Assembly: GCA_023421955.1 (NCBI GenBank)
Contig: JAEZSE010000037.1
Span: 106,348-170,347 of the forward strand
Direction: 5' to 3'
Origin: Bacillota bacterium
GTDB taxonomy: Bacteria; Bacillota; Clostridia; Christensenellales; UMGS416
Length of the DNA: 64,000 bases
Part shown: positions 25,753 through 34,523 of the stretch, in pieces
Numbering within the stretch: position 1 is the first letter of the stretch
How the letters are laid out: the number at the start of each line of letters is the position of its first letter
Position numbers and translations under genes: made by a program
Notes under the pieces: generated by a model
Databases searched by the model: none
Told to the model about the DNA's origin: nothing
What the model saw: only the letters and a program-made list of their open reading frames with translations

Positions 25753-25977
25753 ATGAAAGCGGTGATCGACCGGTTTGAGGGCGATCTGGCGGTGCTCACA
25801 CCGGTGGGCGGAGCCGGCGTCTTTTCCGTGAAGCGCGGCGAGCTGCCGCAGGGGGCTTCCACCGGATGCACCGTGGAACGGCAGGCAGATGGCTGGGTGA
25901 TCCTGGCTGACGAAACGGCAGCCCGCCGCCGGCGTGTGGCCGAAAAGGCCCGCCGCCTGTTTCGGGAGTCTGAATGA
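25753..25977 (+). CDS. DUF3006 domain-containing protein
   Basis: A 74-residue protein starting MKAVIDRFEGDLAVL and including the conserved E.P.G...G basic tail (ADETAARRRRVAEKARRLF). DUF3006 proteins are small, often beside metallo-beta-lactamase-like hydrolases; the function is unknown. It ends 19 bp before the GTG start of the HAD gene and probably shares its transcript. Confidence 0.75.
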   Translation: MKAVIDRFEGDLAVLTPVGGAGVFSVKRGELPQGASTGCTVERQADGWVILADETAARRRRVAEKARRLFRESE

Positions 25978-25996
25978 GCCGGAGGAGGAACTGCCT

Positions 25997-26662
25997 GTGA
26001 CAGCCCGTTACCGCCATGTGGTGTGGGATTGGAACGGCACGCTGCTGGATGACGCGGCGTTGTGCGTGTCCATCATGAATAAAATGCTTGCCCGGCGGGG
26101 CCTGCCGCCCATCTCATTGCCCTTTTATCAGGCGATCATCGAGTTTCCGGTGGTGCACTATTATGAAAAGTTGGGGTTTGATTTCACAGCCATCCCCTTT
26201 GAGGAAGTATCGGATGAATTTGTGGCGCTCTATCAGGCCGGTTGGCGGAGCTGCGCCCTGCAGGAAGGCGCGCTTGGAACCATCCGCTCGCTCAATGGCT
26301 CCGGTATCTCCCAATCGGTGCTGTCGGCCAGCCTGAGCGGCCACCTTACCGAGCAGCTCAATCACTTCGGGCTGACAGGCCTGCTCCATTCCGTTTCCGG
26401 CGCCGACGACCACCATGGCCGGGGCAAGCTGCACCTGGCCCGTGATCACGCCGCCGCCACCGGGGCAGACCCATCGGCCATCCTCTTCATCGGCGACACA
26501 GCCCATGACGCCGAGGTGGCCCGCGAGGCCGGATGCGACTGCCTGCTCGTTTCCTTCGGGCATTATGGGTTAGAGCGGCTGCGGCAGCTCGGGTTGCCTG
26601 TGGCCGAAAGCATGGGCGGTGTGCTGCAGCACATACTGATGAGCGATGAATCAAGAACGTGA
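25997..26662 (+). CDS. HAD-superfamily hydrolase (phosphoglycolate phosphatase-like)
   Basis: A 221-residue phosphatase. HAD motif I is VVWDWNGTLLDD (catalytic Asp nucleophile), motif II is SVLSASLSG, and motif IV is ILFIGDTAHDAEVAREAGCD. The helical cap between residues 20 and 85 is of the C1 type as in Gph. The start is GTG 25997, eight bases after GGAGGAGG. Substrate unknown; the context gives no pathway. Confidence 0.87.
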   Translation: MTARYRHVVWDWNGTLLDDAALCVSIMNKMLARRGLPPISLPFYQAIIEFPVVHYYEKLGFDFTAIPFEEVSDEFVALYQAGWRSCALQEGALGTIRSLNGSGISQSVLSASLSGHLTEQLNHFGLTGLLHSVSGADDHHGRGKLHLARDHAAATGADPSAILFIGDTAHDAEVAREAGCDCLLVSFGHYGLERLRQLGLPVAESMGGVLQHILMSDESRT

Positions 26663-26675
26663 TATAGGGGGATGA

Positions 26676-27536
26676 ATGCTGCAACAATATCGAACCGTCA
26701 ATCATGCCCTACGGGGCGAATTAGACAGGATGCTGGAGTGCTGCGCCGCAGCAGATGGATATTTGCAGGTGGTCTATACAGACGCCTCAGTGAACCTGCA
26801 TCCGCAGGTGGACTGCGCGTTCGCGATCCGTGAGGCCGGCATTCTGGCCGGGTTCCTGTTTGTGTTTGCGCCTTCGGCAGAGGAAGCGGAGTTCACGGCC
26901 ATTGTGCACCCCGCATTCCGGCGCCGGGGGTTGTTCACCATGTTGTTTGCGGCAGCACAGGCGGCATGCCGGGCCCACGGCTACACCAACGGTCTATTCT
27001 GCGTGGACGGCAGGGCGCTGCACGCTCAATCTGTGGCAGACCATCTTGGCATGCCCCTCAGCCACATCGAATACCAGATGGAGCTTATGCTGCCGGACGG
27101 CCCCACGCCTGCCGCCGAAGGCTTCGCGCTGCGGAAACTGACGGAGCAGGATCTCCCAACCGTGATCCCGGCAATGGCAGAATGCTTTGGTAAAGAACCT
27201 GTGGAGGAAGAGGCCTACCTGCGCAACTGCCTGGCCTCAGCCGACCGCACGAACTGGCTGATGACAGACCGATCGGGCGTGGTTGTGGGCTATCTGGGAG
27301 AATACCGCGATGAGAAGGGCTTGAACCTCTATGGAATCGGCGTGCCGCAGCCCCACCGCGGCAAAGGGTATGGAAAGCGGCTGCTCGATCTGGCCGCGAG
27401 CCTGGCAAAGGCCGATGGCATACAAAAGCTCCTGCTGGACGTGAACAGCGCAAACGAACCGGCGCTTCGCTTGTATCGGGGGTATGGCTTTGTGTCTTGC
27501 TCTGAGACACGCTACTACACGATGGTGATTCAGTAA
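26676..27536 (+). CDS. GNAT N-acetyltransferase with two GNAT domains
   Basis: A 286-residue tandem GNAT. The N-terminal domain has FTAIVHPAFRRRGLFTMLFAAA with an R-R-x-G-L acetyl-CoA loop. The C-terminal domain has YGIGVPQPHRGKGYGKRLLDLA and LLDVNSANEPALRLYRGYGF, a complete motif A/B. The second domain is likely catalytic; the first is more diverged. GGGGGATGA precedes the ATG. It lies 13 bp after the HAD gene and belongs to the same run of genes. Confidence 0.85.
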   Translation: MLQQYRTVNHALRGELDRMLECCAAADGYLQVVYTDASVNLHPQVDCAFAIREAGILAGFLFVFAPSAEEAEFTAIVHPAFRRRGLFTMLFAAAQAACRAHGYTNGLFCVDGRALHAQSVADHLGMPLSHIEYQMELMLPDGPTPAAEGFALRKLTEQDLPTVIPAMAECFGKEPVEEEAYLRNCLASADRTNWLMTDRSGVVVGYLGEYRDEKGLNLYGIGVPQPHRGKGYGKRLLDLAASLAKADGIQKLLLDVNSANEPALRLYRGYGFVSCSETRYYTMVIQ

Positions 27537-27565
27537 TCTCACCCAACGAATGTGGAGGGGATCCC

Positions 27566-28144
27566 ATGCCGATTGATTTGAATAAACTAACTCCGGAAAT
27601 GGCTCTGGACTTTGTGCAGTATTTCGAATCCCAGGACTTTGAGCACGCCCCCCATTGGGCTACCTGCTATTGCCGCTACTACCACACCTCCTGCACCCAG
27701 CAGGAATGGATGGAGCGTCCCGGCGCGCAGAACCGCGCCGAGGCCATCGCCGCCATTGAAAAGGGTGAGATGGGCGGCTACCTGGCCTATGAGGGCGGGC
27801 AGTGCATCGGCTGGTGCAACGCCGCCGACATGAGCCTGTACCCCCGGCTGGCTGAGGCACGGGCAGAGCTTCCGACAGACTGGAAGGTGGGCATCGTGAT
27901 CTGCTTCGTGATCCATCGGGAGCACAGAGGCCGGGGCGTGGCGAGGCAACTGCTCCGGCGGGCGGTGGATGATTTCCGCGCAAAAGGCTATGACGCGGTG
28001 ATGGCTCTGCCCTTCGATTTGCCGGACAACAAGCAAAAGCAATATCGCGGCACGCTGAACATGTATTTGGAGAATGGTTTTACGCAATGCAAGCAGGAGG
28101 ACGCGGTGCACACGATGGTACTGCGCCTGCGGGATGAGCAATGA
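27566..28144 (+). CDS. GNAT family N-acetyltransferase
   Basis: A 192-residue acetyltransferase with an unusual N-terminal extension rich in Cys/Trp (HWATCYCRYYHTSCTQQEW), typical of a group annotated simply as GNAT. Motif A is CFVIHREHRGRGVARQLLRRAV. GGAGGGGATCCC leads to the ATG. Its end overlaps the rpiA start (ATGA), so translation of the two is coupled although no biochemical link is known. Confidence 0.83.
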   Translation: MPIDLNKLTPEMALDFVQYFESQDFEHAPHWATCYCRYYHTSCTQQEWMERPGAQNRAEAIAAIEKGEMGGYLAYEGGQCIGWCNAADMSLYPRLAEARAELPTDWKVGIVICFVIHREHRGRGVARQLLRRAVDDFRAKGYDAVMALPFDLPDNKQKQYRGTLNMYLENGFTQCKQEDAVHTMVLRLRDEQ

Positions 28145-28827
28145 ACACAATCGAAGAGGAAAAGAGAATCGCCGGTGTGAAAGCCGCCGGGTTCATCAAA
28201 GACGGCATGACCGTGGGCTTGGGCACCGGCTCCACAGCCCGATACCTGATCGAGGAAGTGGGGCGGCGGGTGCGCCAGGGGCTCCACGTCACGGCGGTGG
28301 CCACCTCGCAGCGCACACAGGAGCTGGCAGGGCAGCTTGGCATCCCGCTTGCGGGCATTGACGACGTGGAGCGGATTGACCTGGCCATTGACGGCGTGGA
28401 CGAGATTGACGGGCAGTTCAACGCCATCAAGGGCGGCGGCGGCGCACTCTTCCGCGAGAAGATGGTGGCGACTCTGGCCCGCGAGGTGGTTTGGATCATG
28501 GACTCCAGCAAGCGAGTGGACGCCATCGGGGCCTTCCCGCTGCCGGTGGAGATCCTGCCCTATGGCCACCGGCACACACTGCGGATGCTGGAGGAGCTTT
28601 CCCTGCACCCGGTGCTGCGGATGGATGGTGACAGACCCTTTGTGACGGACAACCACAACCACATTGCCGACCTGCACCTGGGGAAGGGCTTTACGATTCC
28701 GTCGGTTGCCGCTGCCTTGCGGTCTGTCACGGGTGTGTTGGAAACAGGGTTGTTCCTCAACACCTGCAACAGAATTGTGGTGGGCACAGCAGGCGGCGCG
28801 ATGGTCTTTGAGAACCCAACGAAATAG
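28141..28827 (+). CDS. rpiA: Ribose-5-phosphate isomerase A
   Basis: A 228-residue enzyme interconverting ribose 5-phosphate and ribulose 5-phosphate in the non-oxidative pentose phosphate pathway. Diagnostic motifs: VGLGTGSTARYLIEEVG, DLAIDGVDEIDG with catalytic Asp, and KGGGGALFREKMVA with the active-site Lys and Glu. Length fits the family. The start overlaps the GNAT stop by four bases. Confidence 0.95.
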   Translation: MNTIEEEKRIAGVKAAGFIKDGMTVGLGTGSTARYLIEEVGRRVRQGLHVTAVATSQRTQELAGQLGIPLAGIDDVERIDLAIDGVDEIDGQFNAIKGGGGALFREKMVATLAREVVWIMDSSKRVDAIGAFPLPVEILPYGHRHTLRMLEELSLHPVLRMDGDRPFVTDNHNHIADLHLGKGFTIPSVAAALRSVTGVLETGLFLNTCNRIVVGTAGGAMVFENPTK

Positions 28828-28846
28828 CACCCCCTTCGCCAAAACC

Positions 28847-28875
28847 TTGCGGGAACCGGCAAAAAGGGCTATGAT
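28847..28875 (+). promoter_or_regulatory. Promoter of the YesN-type regulator
   Basis: TTGCGG at 28847 and TATGAT at 28870-28875 separated by 17 bases, 35 bp before the ATG. Confidence 0.55.
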
Positions 28876-28910
28876 ATTTTCACCCTAAAACAACATGCAA
28901 AGGTGCCGCG

Positions 28911-30503
28911 ATGTACAGGCTTTTGATCGCAGAGGACGATTCGATCGAACGGGACGCTCTGGTGGACCTGGTGGACTGGCAGGCGCTGAACCTCAGGCTG
29001 ACCGGCAGCGCCGAATCGCCGGAGGAGGCCATTGACCTGACCTATGCCGCAGGCTTTGACCTGCTGCTGGCCGACATCCGCCAGCCCGGCATGACCGGCA
29101 CGGAGCTGGCGCTGGTGCTGCTCGGAAACCAGCCAAGGATGAAAGCCATCGTGTGCGGCGAGCAGGGCCGCCAAGAATGCACTGTGCGCCACATCGGGCG
29201 GCCCATCGGTATCAATGAGCTGAAGGCGGCGCTGGCCGCCGCCGTGAAGGAGCTGGACGAGGAGCAGGCCGGCGAAGGCCCCGCAGGGAGGCTTCGGGAG
29301 GCGGTGCACAACCGGGAACCTGCGCTGCGGCGGCACTTTTTTGACCGGCTGATTGCCGGTTCCTTATCTGACGGAGAGCTTTTGAAGGGCCTGGAGCACT
29401 TCGGCGTGGCTGCAGTGCAGGGCCGTTTCGCGATGCTGTTGGTGGAGCTGGACGGCTTCGACCGCCTTTCGATCAGCATGGACTGGGAAGCGCTGCAAAT
29501 GGCGCTGGAGGCTGTGCGCGAGGCAGTGACCGGCCTGGGCCTGGAGGGCCTGCTGGACTGCGCCTATCTGGAGCGGGGCCGCTTCGGCGTGCTGCTGGAC
29601 CTGACAAAGGCCGGCCGGGCAAAGGAAGCCCGCCAGGCGCTGCAAGCCGCGGAGAAGATCCGCAACGGCGCGTTGACGGCGGGGTTTTCCGTCACGGTGG
29701 CCGTGGGCAGCACGGTGGCGCGCCTGAGGGACCTGAGGCAGTCATTCCGCACGGCGGCATCGGCGCTGGCCGTGAAGGGCGAATGGGGCCGGGGCCAGGT
29801 GGTGAGCCATGCCGACGGCGCGGCAAAGGACTATGACCCCTCCCCTGTGGATTTGAACGCCATTGAGGAATCCCTGGCGCTGGCGCTGCAAACCGCAGGG
29901 CCTGCGGAGGCCCGCGCCTGTGTGGACCGGCTTTTCAACGCCGCCCGCCGCAAAGGGTGGGAAGAAGCGCGGTTAGGCGCTGCCTGCCTGCGGGTGCTGG
30001 CCGGCGTGCAAACCCTTTTGAATGACCTGGGCGAGCCGGACGAAGCCGTGCTGGAGGGCAACACGGTGTGGGGCAAGCTGATCGCCTGCACAAGCGCCGG
30101 AGAGCTGGCGGCCATCCTCAACCGCTGCGTGGAGCAGGCAGCCCTGCAATTACAGCACCGGCGCGAAAATGCCGACCGGGAGCTGGTGCGCCGGGCCATG
30201 GATTGGCTGGGCGGCCGTGTGGAAAAGCCGGTGACCGCCGTGGAGCTGGCGGAAGAGCTGAATTGCTCGCCCAGCTATGTGGGGGCGGCTTTCCGGAGGC
30301 ACACCGGCAAAACGCTGGCCGTCTGCCTGCGTGATATGAGATTGGAAAAAGCTTTGGAGCTCTTGCAGGACCCGGCCAACCGCATCGGCGAGATCGCCAT
30401 CCGCGTGGGCTACCCCAATGTGTCCGGCTTCTGCGCGCTCTTCAAGCGCAAGTTCGGCATGAACCCCGGAGAGTACCGGGAGGGGCAAAGGGCAAAGGCT
30501 TAA
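28911..30503 (+). CDS. YesN-type response regulator with AraC DNA-binding domain
   Basis: A 530-residue two-component-type regulator. The receiver (residues 1-115) has the acidic pair in IAEDDSIERD and the phosphoacceptor Asp in LLLADIRQPGMTG. The usual C-terminal Lys-Pro is Arg-Pro (GRPIGINEL), so phosphorylation may be altered. A long middle domain resembles that of YesN proteins. The C-terminal AraC HTH pair is LAEELNCSPSYVGAAFRRHTG and IAIRVGYPNVSGFCALFKRKFG. Such regulators usually sit beside a YesM kinase and sugar ABC genes; here no partner lies nearby, so it is an orphan. Confidence 0.87.
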   Translation: MYRLLIAEDDSIERDALVDLVDWQALNLRLTGSAESPEEAIDLTYAAGFDLLLADIRQPGMTGTELALVLLGNQPRMKAIVCGEQGRQECTVRHIGRPIGINELKAALAAAVKELDEEQAGEGPAGRLREAVHNREPALRRHFFDRLIAGSLSDGELLKGLEHFGVAAVQGRFAMLLVELDGFDRLSISMDWEALQMALEAVREAVTGLGLEGLLDCAYLERGRFGVLLDLTKAGRAKEARQALQAAEKIRNGALTAGFSVTVAVGSTVARLRDLRQSFRTAASALAVKGEWGRGQVVSHADGAAKDYDPSPVDLNAIEESLALALQTAGPAEARACVDRLFNAARRKGWEEARLGAACLRVLAGVQTLLNDLGEPDEAVLEGNTVWGKLIACTSAGELAAILNRCVEQAALQLQHRRENADRELVRRAMDWLGGRVEKPVTAVELAEELNCSPSYVGAAFRRHTGKTLAVCLRDMRLEKALELLQDPANRIGEIAIRVGYPNVSGFCALFKRKFGMNPGEYREGQRAKA

Positions 30504-30528
30504 GGCTTTCACTGTTTATGAAGCAACA

Positions 30529-31257
30529 TCAACCCGCTGCCTGTTCCGGCGCGGGTTTTTCTTCTCTGCCCACCCATGTGATGATCAGATCCTGCAACAC
30601 ATGCAGCACTACACAGGGCCAGATCGTGCCAAAGGCCAAATAGAACACGCCGAACACAAGCCCCAGCGCCATGGGCTGCAGCGCACCCTTCGGCCCCTGG
30701 TAAAGGTGCCCCAGGCCAAACAACACCGTGGAGATTAGCAGAACGCCAATGGCCGGCAGGGTTGGAAACAGCGCTCCCAGCGCATAAAACACAAACCCGC
30801 GAAACAGCAGCTCCTCCGTGAAGCCTGCCGTGAGCGCTGTGCAAGCCCAGAGCCTCCGCTCCCGGGTTGTAACAGGAACCAGTGGCGTCAGCCGCTCCGA
30901 TACCTTTTGCGGTGAGGGCTTGCCCTGCCGGAAAGCGGAAACCATCGCAAACAGCGTGATCAGAAGGTAGCTCAGATAGAGCGCAGCCAGCACAGCCGCT
31001 CCAATGACCAGCCAGCCGGGGCCTGGTCGGAACCAGCCAAGGCCCAGATCCTCATTGCCATAAAAGCCGAATACAATAGGCAGAACCACCAGCAGTGCGG
31101 GCAGCCAAAGCCCGGCCATCTGGCTCAGATAGACATTTGCGCGGGCCAGCACGCCCTGTCGGATGGCCTCCACGATGCGCGGAAAGGACCGCATGCCAGC
31201 GAAAGACATGACGAGAAAGTAGAGGACAATCAGGGAGAAGAGGATGGGAAGAAGCAT
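30529..31257 (-). CDS. CPBP-family intramembrane metalloprotease
   Basis: A 242-residue protein with about seven helices. The CAAX protease/bacteriocin-processing motifs are present: EELLFRGF (EExxxR), STVLFGLGHLYQG (FxxxH) and VVLHVLQD (third His). The family cleaves within membranes; bacterial substrates include bacteriocins and signalling peptides. ATG 31257 has GAGGCACC before it. It lies 16 bp after the AT-rich cassette on the same strand and could be its last gene. Confidence 0.87.
   Translation of the reverse strand: MLLPILFSLIVLYFLVMSFAGMRSFPRIVEAIRQGVLARANVYLSQMAGLWLPALLVVLPIVFGFYGNEDLGLGWFRPGPGWLVIGAAVLAALYLSYLLITLFAMVSAFRQGKPSPQKVSERLTPLVPVTTRERRLWACTALTAGFTEELLFRGFVFYALGALFPTLPAIGVLLISTVLFGLGHLYQGPKGALQPMALGLVFGVFYLAFGTIWPCVVLHVLQDLIITWVGREEKPAPEQAAG
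30531..30563 (+). terminator. Terminator of the YesN gene, inside the 3' end of the CPBP gene
   Basis: AACCCGC / GCGGGTT with a TTTTTCTTCT tail on the plus strand. It is embedded in the last codons of the convergent CPBP gene. Confidence 0.6.
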
Positions 31258-31273
31258 GGGGTGCCTCGACTGG

Positions 31274-31639
31274 TTATAAATTCCTATCCCTTTTATAAAC
31301 AAAGTAGTCGAAAAGTATAGTAAAGACAAAACACAAGAAACACATTAGAATAGGTATAACTACTAGAATTATGACATTTGGAGCGAATAGCTCAATTTTG
31401 CTAGGAATCTCTTTACCTAAAACGCATGACTTTACAGTACATGCAATTTCTTCAAATATTGGTAATAAAGTAGGTGCAAATAGGCCAACAGCAGATATAG
31501 CAGTGACATAACCATCTGCTTTTAGATTAAACTTCATTATATCGCTTTTCAAACCCGACGGATTTTCCCGTAAAAATTGAAAATACGAAACAGCGTTAGA
31601 AGTCTTGCTTTTCTTTTTTGTATCCTTATCTTTCTCCAT
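31274..31639 (-). CDS. Unknown small membrane protein of AT-rich cassette (121 aa)
   Basis: A 121-residue protein with a charged N terminus (MEKDKDTKKKSKTSN), then two hydrophobic segments (AISAVGLFAPTLLPIFEEIA; NVIILVVIPILMCFLCFVFTI) and a basic end. No family recognised. Its start overlaps the previous gene by 14 bases, so the two are translated together. GC content is far below the window average. It may anchor or form a pore with its partner; this is inference from topology only. Confidence 0.55.
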   Translation of the reverse strand: MEKDKDTKKKSKTSNAVSYFQFLRENPSGLKSDIMKFNLKADGYVTAISAVGLFAPTLLPIFEEIACTVKSCVLGKEIPSKIELFAPNVIILVVIPILMCFLCFVFTILFDYFVYKRDRNL

Positions 31640-32099
31640 ACTTATTTATCCACACTTTATTAGCTTTTATTGCTGTTAAGAATAGTCCTATAGAAGCACA
31701 CATACAAATAAAGCTATAGTAAATATTCATAATAAAGTATGGAGAAAACAATTCCAGTAGAATTAAGATAAAGAACAACGATGACAGTGTTCCGAACAGC
31801 AAAAGATATATTTTCACAGGCAATGGCGCCAACTTTATTCTCCTAATAGTTCTTTCTAGAACATTGTCGTTTTGCGTGTAATAAACGTGACTTGGAGAAA
31901 TATCAACCATTTCAATTATCTTAAACTTTAAGACCTGTTCACTTTCTCCAGTCTTGAACAACACAATATTGGAACTCTCATTGGTGATAGTCTTACCAGT
32001 TTTTTCTTTTTTAATTGTTGCAGTAGTAGAAGAACCAATGCACTCATGCATTGGATAATATGTAGCTTCATCATTTAATAATGCACAACTATTTGTCAT
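31626..32099 (-). CDS. Unknown membrane protein of AT-rich cassette (157 aa)
   Basis: A 157-residue protein: a soluble, strand-rich N-terminal ~85 residues (NIVLFKTGESEQVLKFKIIE, RTIRRIKLAPLP) followed by a helical hairpin (IYLLLFGTLSSLFFILILLEL; IYYSFICMCASIGLFLTAI) and a basic end. No family recognised. It starts 11 bp after the stop of the 229-residue gene and overlaps the next gene, so the three are one operon. Confidence 0.55.
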   Translation of the reverse strand: MTNSCALLNDEATYYPMHECIGSSTTATIKKEKTGKTITNESSNIVLFKTGESEQVLKFKIIEMVDISPSHVYYTQNDNVLERTIRRIKLAPLPVKIYLLLFGTLSSLFFILILLELFSPYFIMNIYYSFICMCASIGLFLTAIKANKVWINKYGER

Positions 32100-32110
32100 A
32101 GTTTCTGTTA

Positions 32111-32800
32111 TTATTCCTCCATGAGATGATTACGACACTCTTTGTCTCTCTTATCAATTTTCCTAATCATTGCATTGATTTCGGTTACAATTGCGCCATG
32201 AGACAATACTCTCTTAGGTACAGAATAATAATCTATGTCTGAGAAAAATCCAAAATCAGGAATATCCTCATCTTTCAATTCTTTAAACATTTCTATAGCC
32301 TGTTCCTTTTCCATTGGGCCTGCTGAAAGACTAAAGGAACCAACATCATCCTTTGCATCAATGCTTATTCCTATATCTATTATTTCGCTATCTGATAATA
32401 AACCCAAGATAGTATCATTATAGAATAATTTAGTCTTATGCTCAACAAATTGTTCCAACTTCATATCTAATTCTTTAATTCTCTTTGTTCTTAGTCCAAT
32501 CCGTAAAATTTTCTGATTAGACATAAATGATATCTTATATATCTCTCTGATTAGCTTAGATGCAGCATCACAAAATTCAAAATTAGTCTCCGGATTAACC
32601 ATTACAATACCAAAATGTTTATATGTAAAAAATACTTTCTTCTGCTTGTTTTCAGAAAAGAGTTCTAAATCCTCATCTTTTAGTTCCCATTTGTTTAATC
32701 CCATGCTCTCTTTTAATGCATATATATATCTACCCTTTGAATCAAAGAATTGGCTATCTGGCTCATACCGAATTTCCATTAGCATGACTGTTTTTTCCAT
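32111..32800 (-). CDS. Unknown soluble protein of AT-rich cassette (229 aa)
   Basis: A 229-residue protein with no signal or membrane segment. It begins MEIRYEPDSQFFDSKG and has alternating strand/helix segments (FFTYKHFGIVMVNPET, RIGLRTKRIKELDMKL) and an acidic middle (DIDYYSVPKRVLSHG). I do not recognise a family; it does not look like a nuclease or ATPase. It is the promoter-proximal gene of the cassette, with AAGGTGGG before the ATG. Confidence 0.55.
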   Translation of the reverse strand: MEKTVMLMEIRYEPDSQFFDSKGRYIYALKESMGLNKWELKDEDLELFSENKQKKVFFTYKHFGIVMVNPETNFEFCDAASKLIREIYKISFMSNQKILRIGLRTKRIKELDMKLEQFVEHKTKLFYNDTILGLLSDSEIIDIGISIDAKDDVGSFSLSAGPMEKEQAIEMFKELKDEDIPDFGFFSDIDYYSVPKRVLSHGAIVTEINAMIRKIDKRDKECRNHLMEE

Positions 32801-32820
32801 TTTTACCCACCTTCACCACA

Positions 32821-32849
32821 ATCTTATCTAGTTAACTACAATATGTCAA
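32821..32849 (-). promoter_or_regulatory. Promoter of the AT-rich cassette
   Basis: On the minus strand, consensus TTGACA (32849-32844) and TAAGAT (32826-32821) with a 17-base spacer, 20 bp before the ATG of the 229-residue gene. Confidence 0.75.
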
Positions 32850-32880
32850 TAGTATGGTTCGCATTAGTTGTTGCTTGGAT

Positions 32881-32909
32881 TTGCCCATTCCCTCCAAATC
32901 GGTTAAAAT
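32881..32909 (+). promoter_or_regulatory. Promoter of the FAD-enzyme operon
   Basis: TTGCCC at 32881 and TAAAAT at 32904-32909 with a 17-base spacer, 27 bp before the ATG, diverging from the cassette promoter. Confidence 0.55.
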
Positions 32910-32936
32910 AGACTATCCAAGACTTTTGGAGCTGCC

Positions 32937-34523
32937 ATGATCCGCATTACAGACCTCAAGCTATCCATCGACGCCGGCCCGGGCGAGCTCCGGGCTGCCG
33001 CCGCTGCCGCACTGGGGCTCAAGCATAACGACATCCTGCAGTTGGAAATTCTTCGGCAGGCGGTGGACGCCCGCCATCAGCACAGCATCCTCTTCACCTA
33101 CACTGTGGCGGTGGAGGTGCGCGACGAGGCGGCGGTGCTGCGGGCGGCACCCTCTGCTAAGGCGGAGCGTTATGACGCGCCGGTGTATGCACTGCCCACG
33201 CCCGGCGAGAAGAAGATTTCCACCCGGCCGGTTGTGGTGGGCGCGGGGCCATCGGGCATGCTGGCCGCCTGGGTGCTGGCCAAAGCCGGATACCGGCCTA
33301 TTGTGCTGGAGCGCGGGCAAGACATGGAGACCCGCTGGGCCGACGCCGACGCCTTCATGGCAGGCGAGCCGCTGAACCCGGAGAGCAACATCCAGTTCGG
33401 CGAGGGCGGCGCGGGGGCCTTTTCCGACGGCAAGCTGGTCACCCGCGTGAAGGACCACCGCTGCCCGGAGGTTTTGAAGCTGCTGGTGGCATGCGGCGCG
33501 CCGGAGGACATCCTCTATTCAGGCCGGGCCCATGTGGGCACCGACCGGCTGCGGCAGGCCATCCCGGCTGTGCGCAGGCAGATTGAGGCGCTGGGCGGCG
33601 AATACCGCTTCGGCAGCGCCGTGAAGGAACTGGTTTTGAAGGACGGCACGCTGATGGGGTTGAAACTGGCCTCCGGCGAGACCGTGGATTGCGAGGCAGC
33701 AGTGCTGGCCATCGGCCACAGCGCGAGGGACACCGTGGAGAATCTTTTCGCCCAGGGCGTGGCGCTGGAAGCCAAGCCCTTTGCGGTGGGCTTCCGCGCC
33801 GAGCACCCGCAGGCGCTCGTTGACCGGGCAGCCTGGGGCGCCAAAGCCGGCCACCCAAGGCTGGGCGCGGCGGACTACCACTTGAACACAACAATCAACG
33901 GCAGGGCCGTCTATTCGTTCTGCATGTGCCCCGGCGGATACGTGGTGAACGCCTCCAGCGAGGAAGGCAGGTTGGCCGTCAATGGCATGAGCCTCAGGGC
34001 GCGCGATGGCAAGAATGCCAACGCAGCCGTGGTGGCGGCGGTTTCAGCGCTGGATTATGGCGATGGGCCACTGGCCGGCATCGCTTTCCAACGGATGCTC
34101 GAAGAAAAGGCCTATCAGCTGGGCGGCGGCTGGCACGCCCCGGCCCAGCGTCTGGGCGACTATCTGACCGGACAGAAGACGAAGGCCTTTGGCGCGGTGA
34201 AACCCACCGTGCGCCCGGAGGCAACCCCGGCAAACCTGAACGGCTTGCAGCCCAAGGCGGTGGAAGACGCGCTGAAGGCGGCCTTCCGCCAGTTTGACAA
34301 GCGGATGCCCGGTTATGGCATGGCCGACGCCGTGCTGACAGCTGTGGAATCCAGAACCAGCGCGCCCACGCGGATGCCACGGGGGCAGGACATGCAGGCC
34401 GAGGGCATCGTAGGGCTATACCCCGCCGGAGAGGGCGCCGGCTGGGCCGGGGGCATTGTGTCCGCCGCGGTGGACGGCATGCGGGCCGCCGAGGCCCTGA
34501 TCTCCACATGGAGGGTTGAGTAA
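32937..34523 (+). CDS. FAD-dependent dehydrogenase (NAD(P)/FAD oxidoreductase, COG2509-like)
   Basis: A 528-residue flavoprotein. A ~95-residue N-terminal domain with RITDLKLSID precedes the FAD-binding Rossmann loop VVVGAGPSGMLAAWVLAKAG and LERGQDMETR. GEGGAGAFSDGKLVTR and a C-terminal GLYPAGEGAGWAGGIVSAAVDG (second FAD contact) are hallmarks of this uncharacterised dehydrogenase group. Substrate unknown. Its stop overlaps the next ATG (TAATG), starting a compact four-gene run. Confidence 0.85.
   Translation: MIRITDLKLSIDAGPGELRAAAAAALGLKHNDILQLEILRQAVDARHQHSILFTYTVAVEVRDEAAVLRAAPSAKAERYDAPVYALPTPGEKKISTRPVVVGAGPSGMLAAWVLAKAGYRPIVLERGQDMETRWADADAFMAGEPLNPESNIQFGEGGAGAFSDGKLVTRVKDHRCPEVLKLLVACGAPEDILYSGRAHVGTDRLRQAIPAVRRQIEALGGEYRFGSAVKELVLKDGTLMGLKLASGETVDCEAAVLAIGHSARDTVENLFAQGVALEAKPFAVGFRAEHPQALVDRAAWGAKAGHPRLGAADYHLNTTINGRAVYSFCMCPGGYVVNASSEEGRLAVNGMSLRARDGKNANAAVVAAVSALDYGDGPLAGIAFQRMLEEKAYQLGGGWHAPAQRLGDYLTGQKTKAFGAVKPTVRPEATPANLNGLQPKAVEDALKAAFRQFDKRMPGYGMADAVLTAVESRTSAPTRMPRGQDMQAEGIVGLYPAGEGAGWAGGIVSAAVDGMRAAEALISTWRVE

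Noticed and set aside
31274..32849. AT-rich cassette considered as a prophage or insertion sequence remnant
   Set aside because: No integrase, transposase, terminal inverted repeats or target duplications were seen around it.
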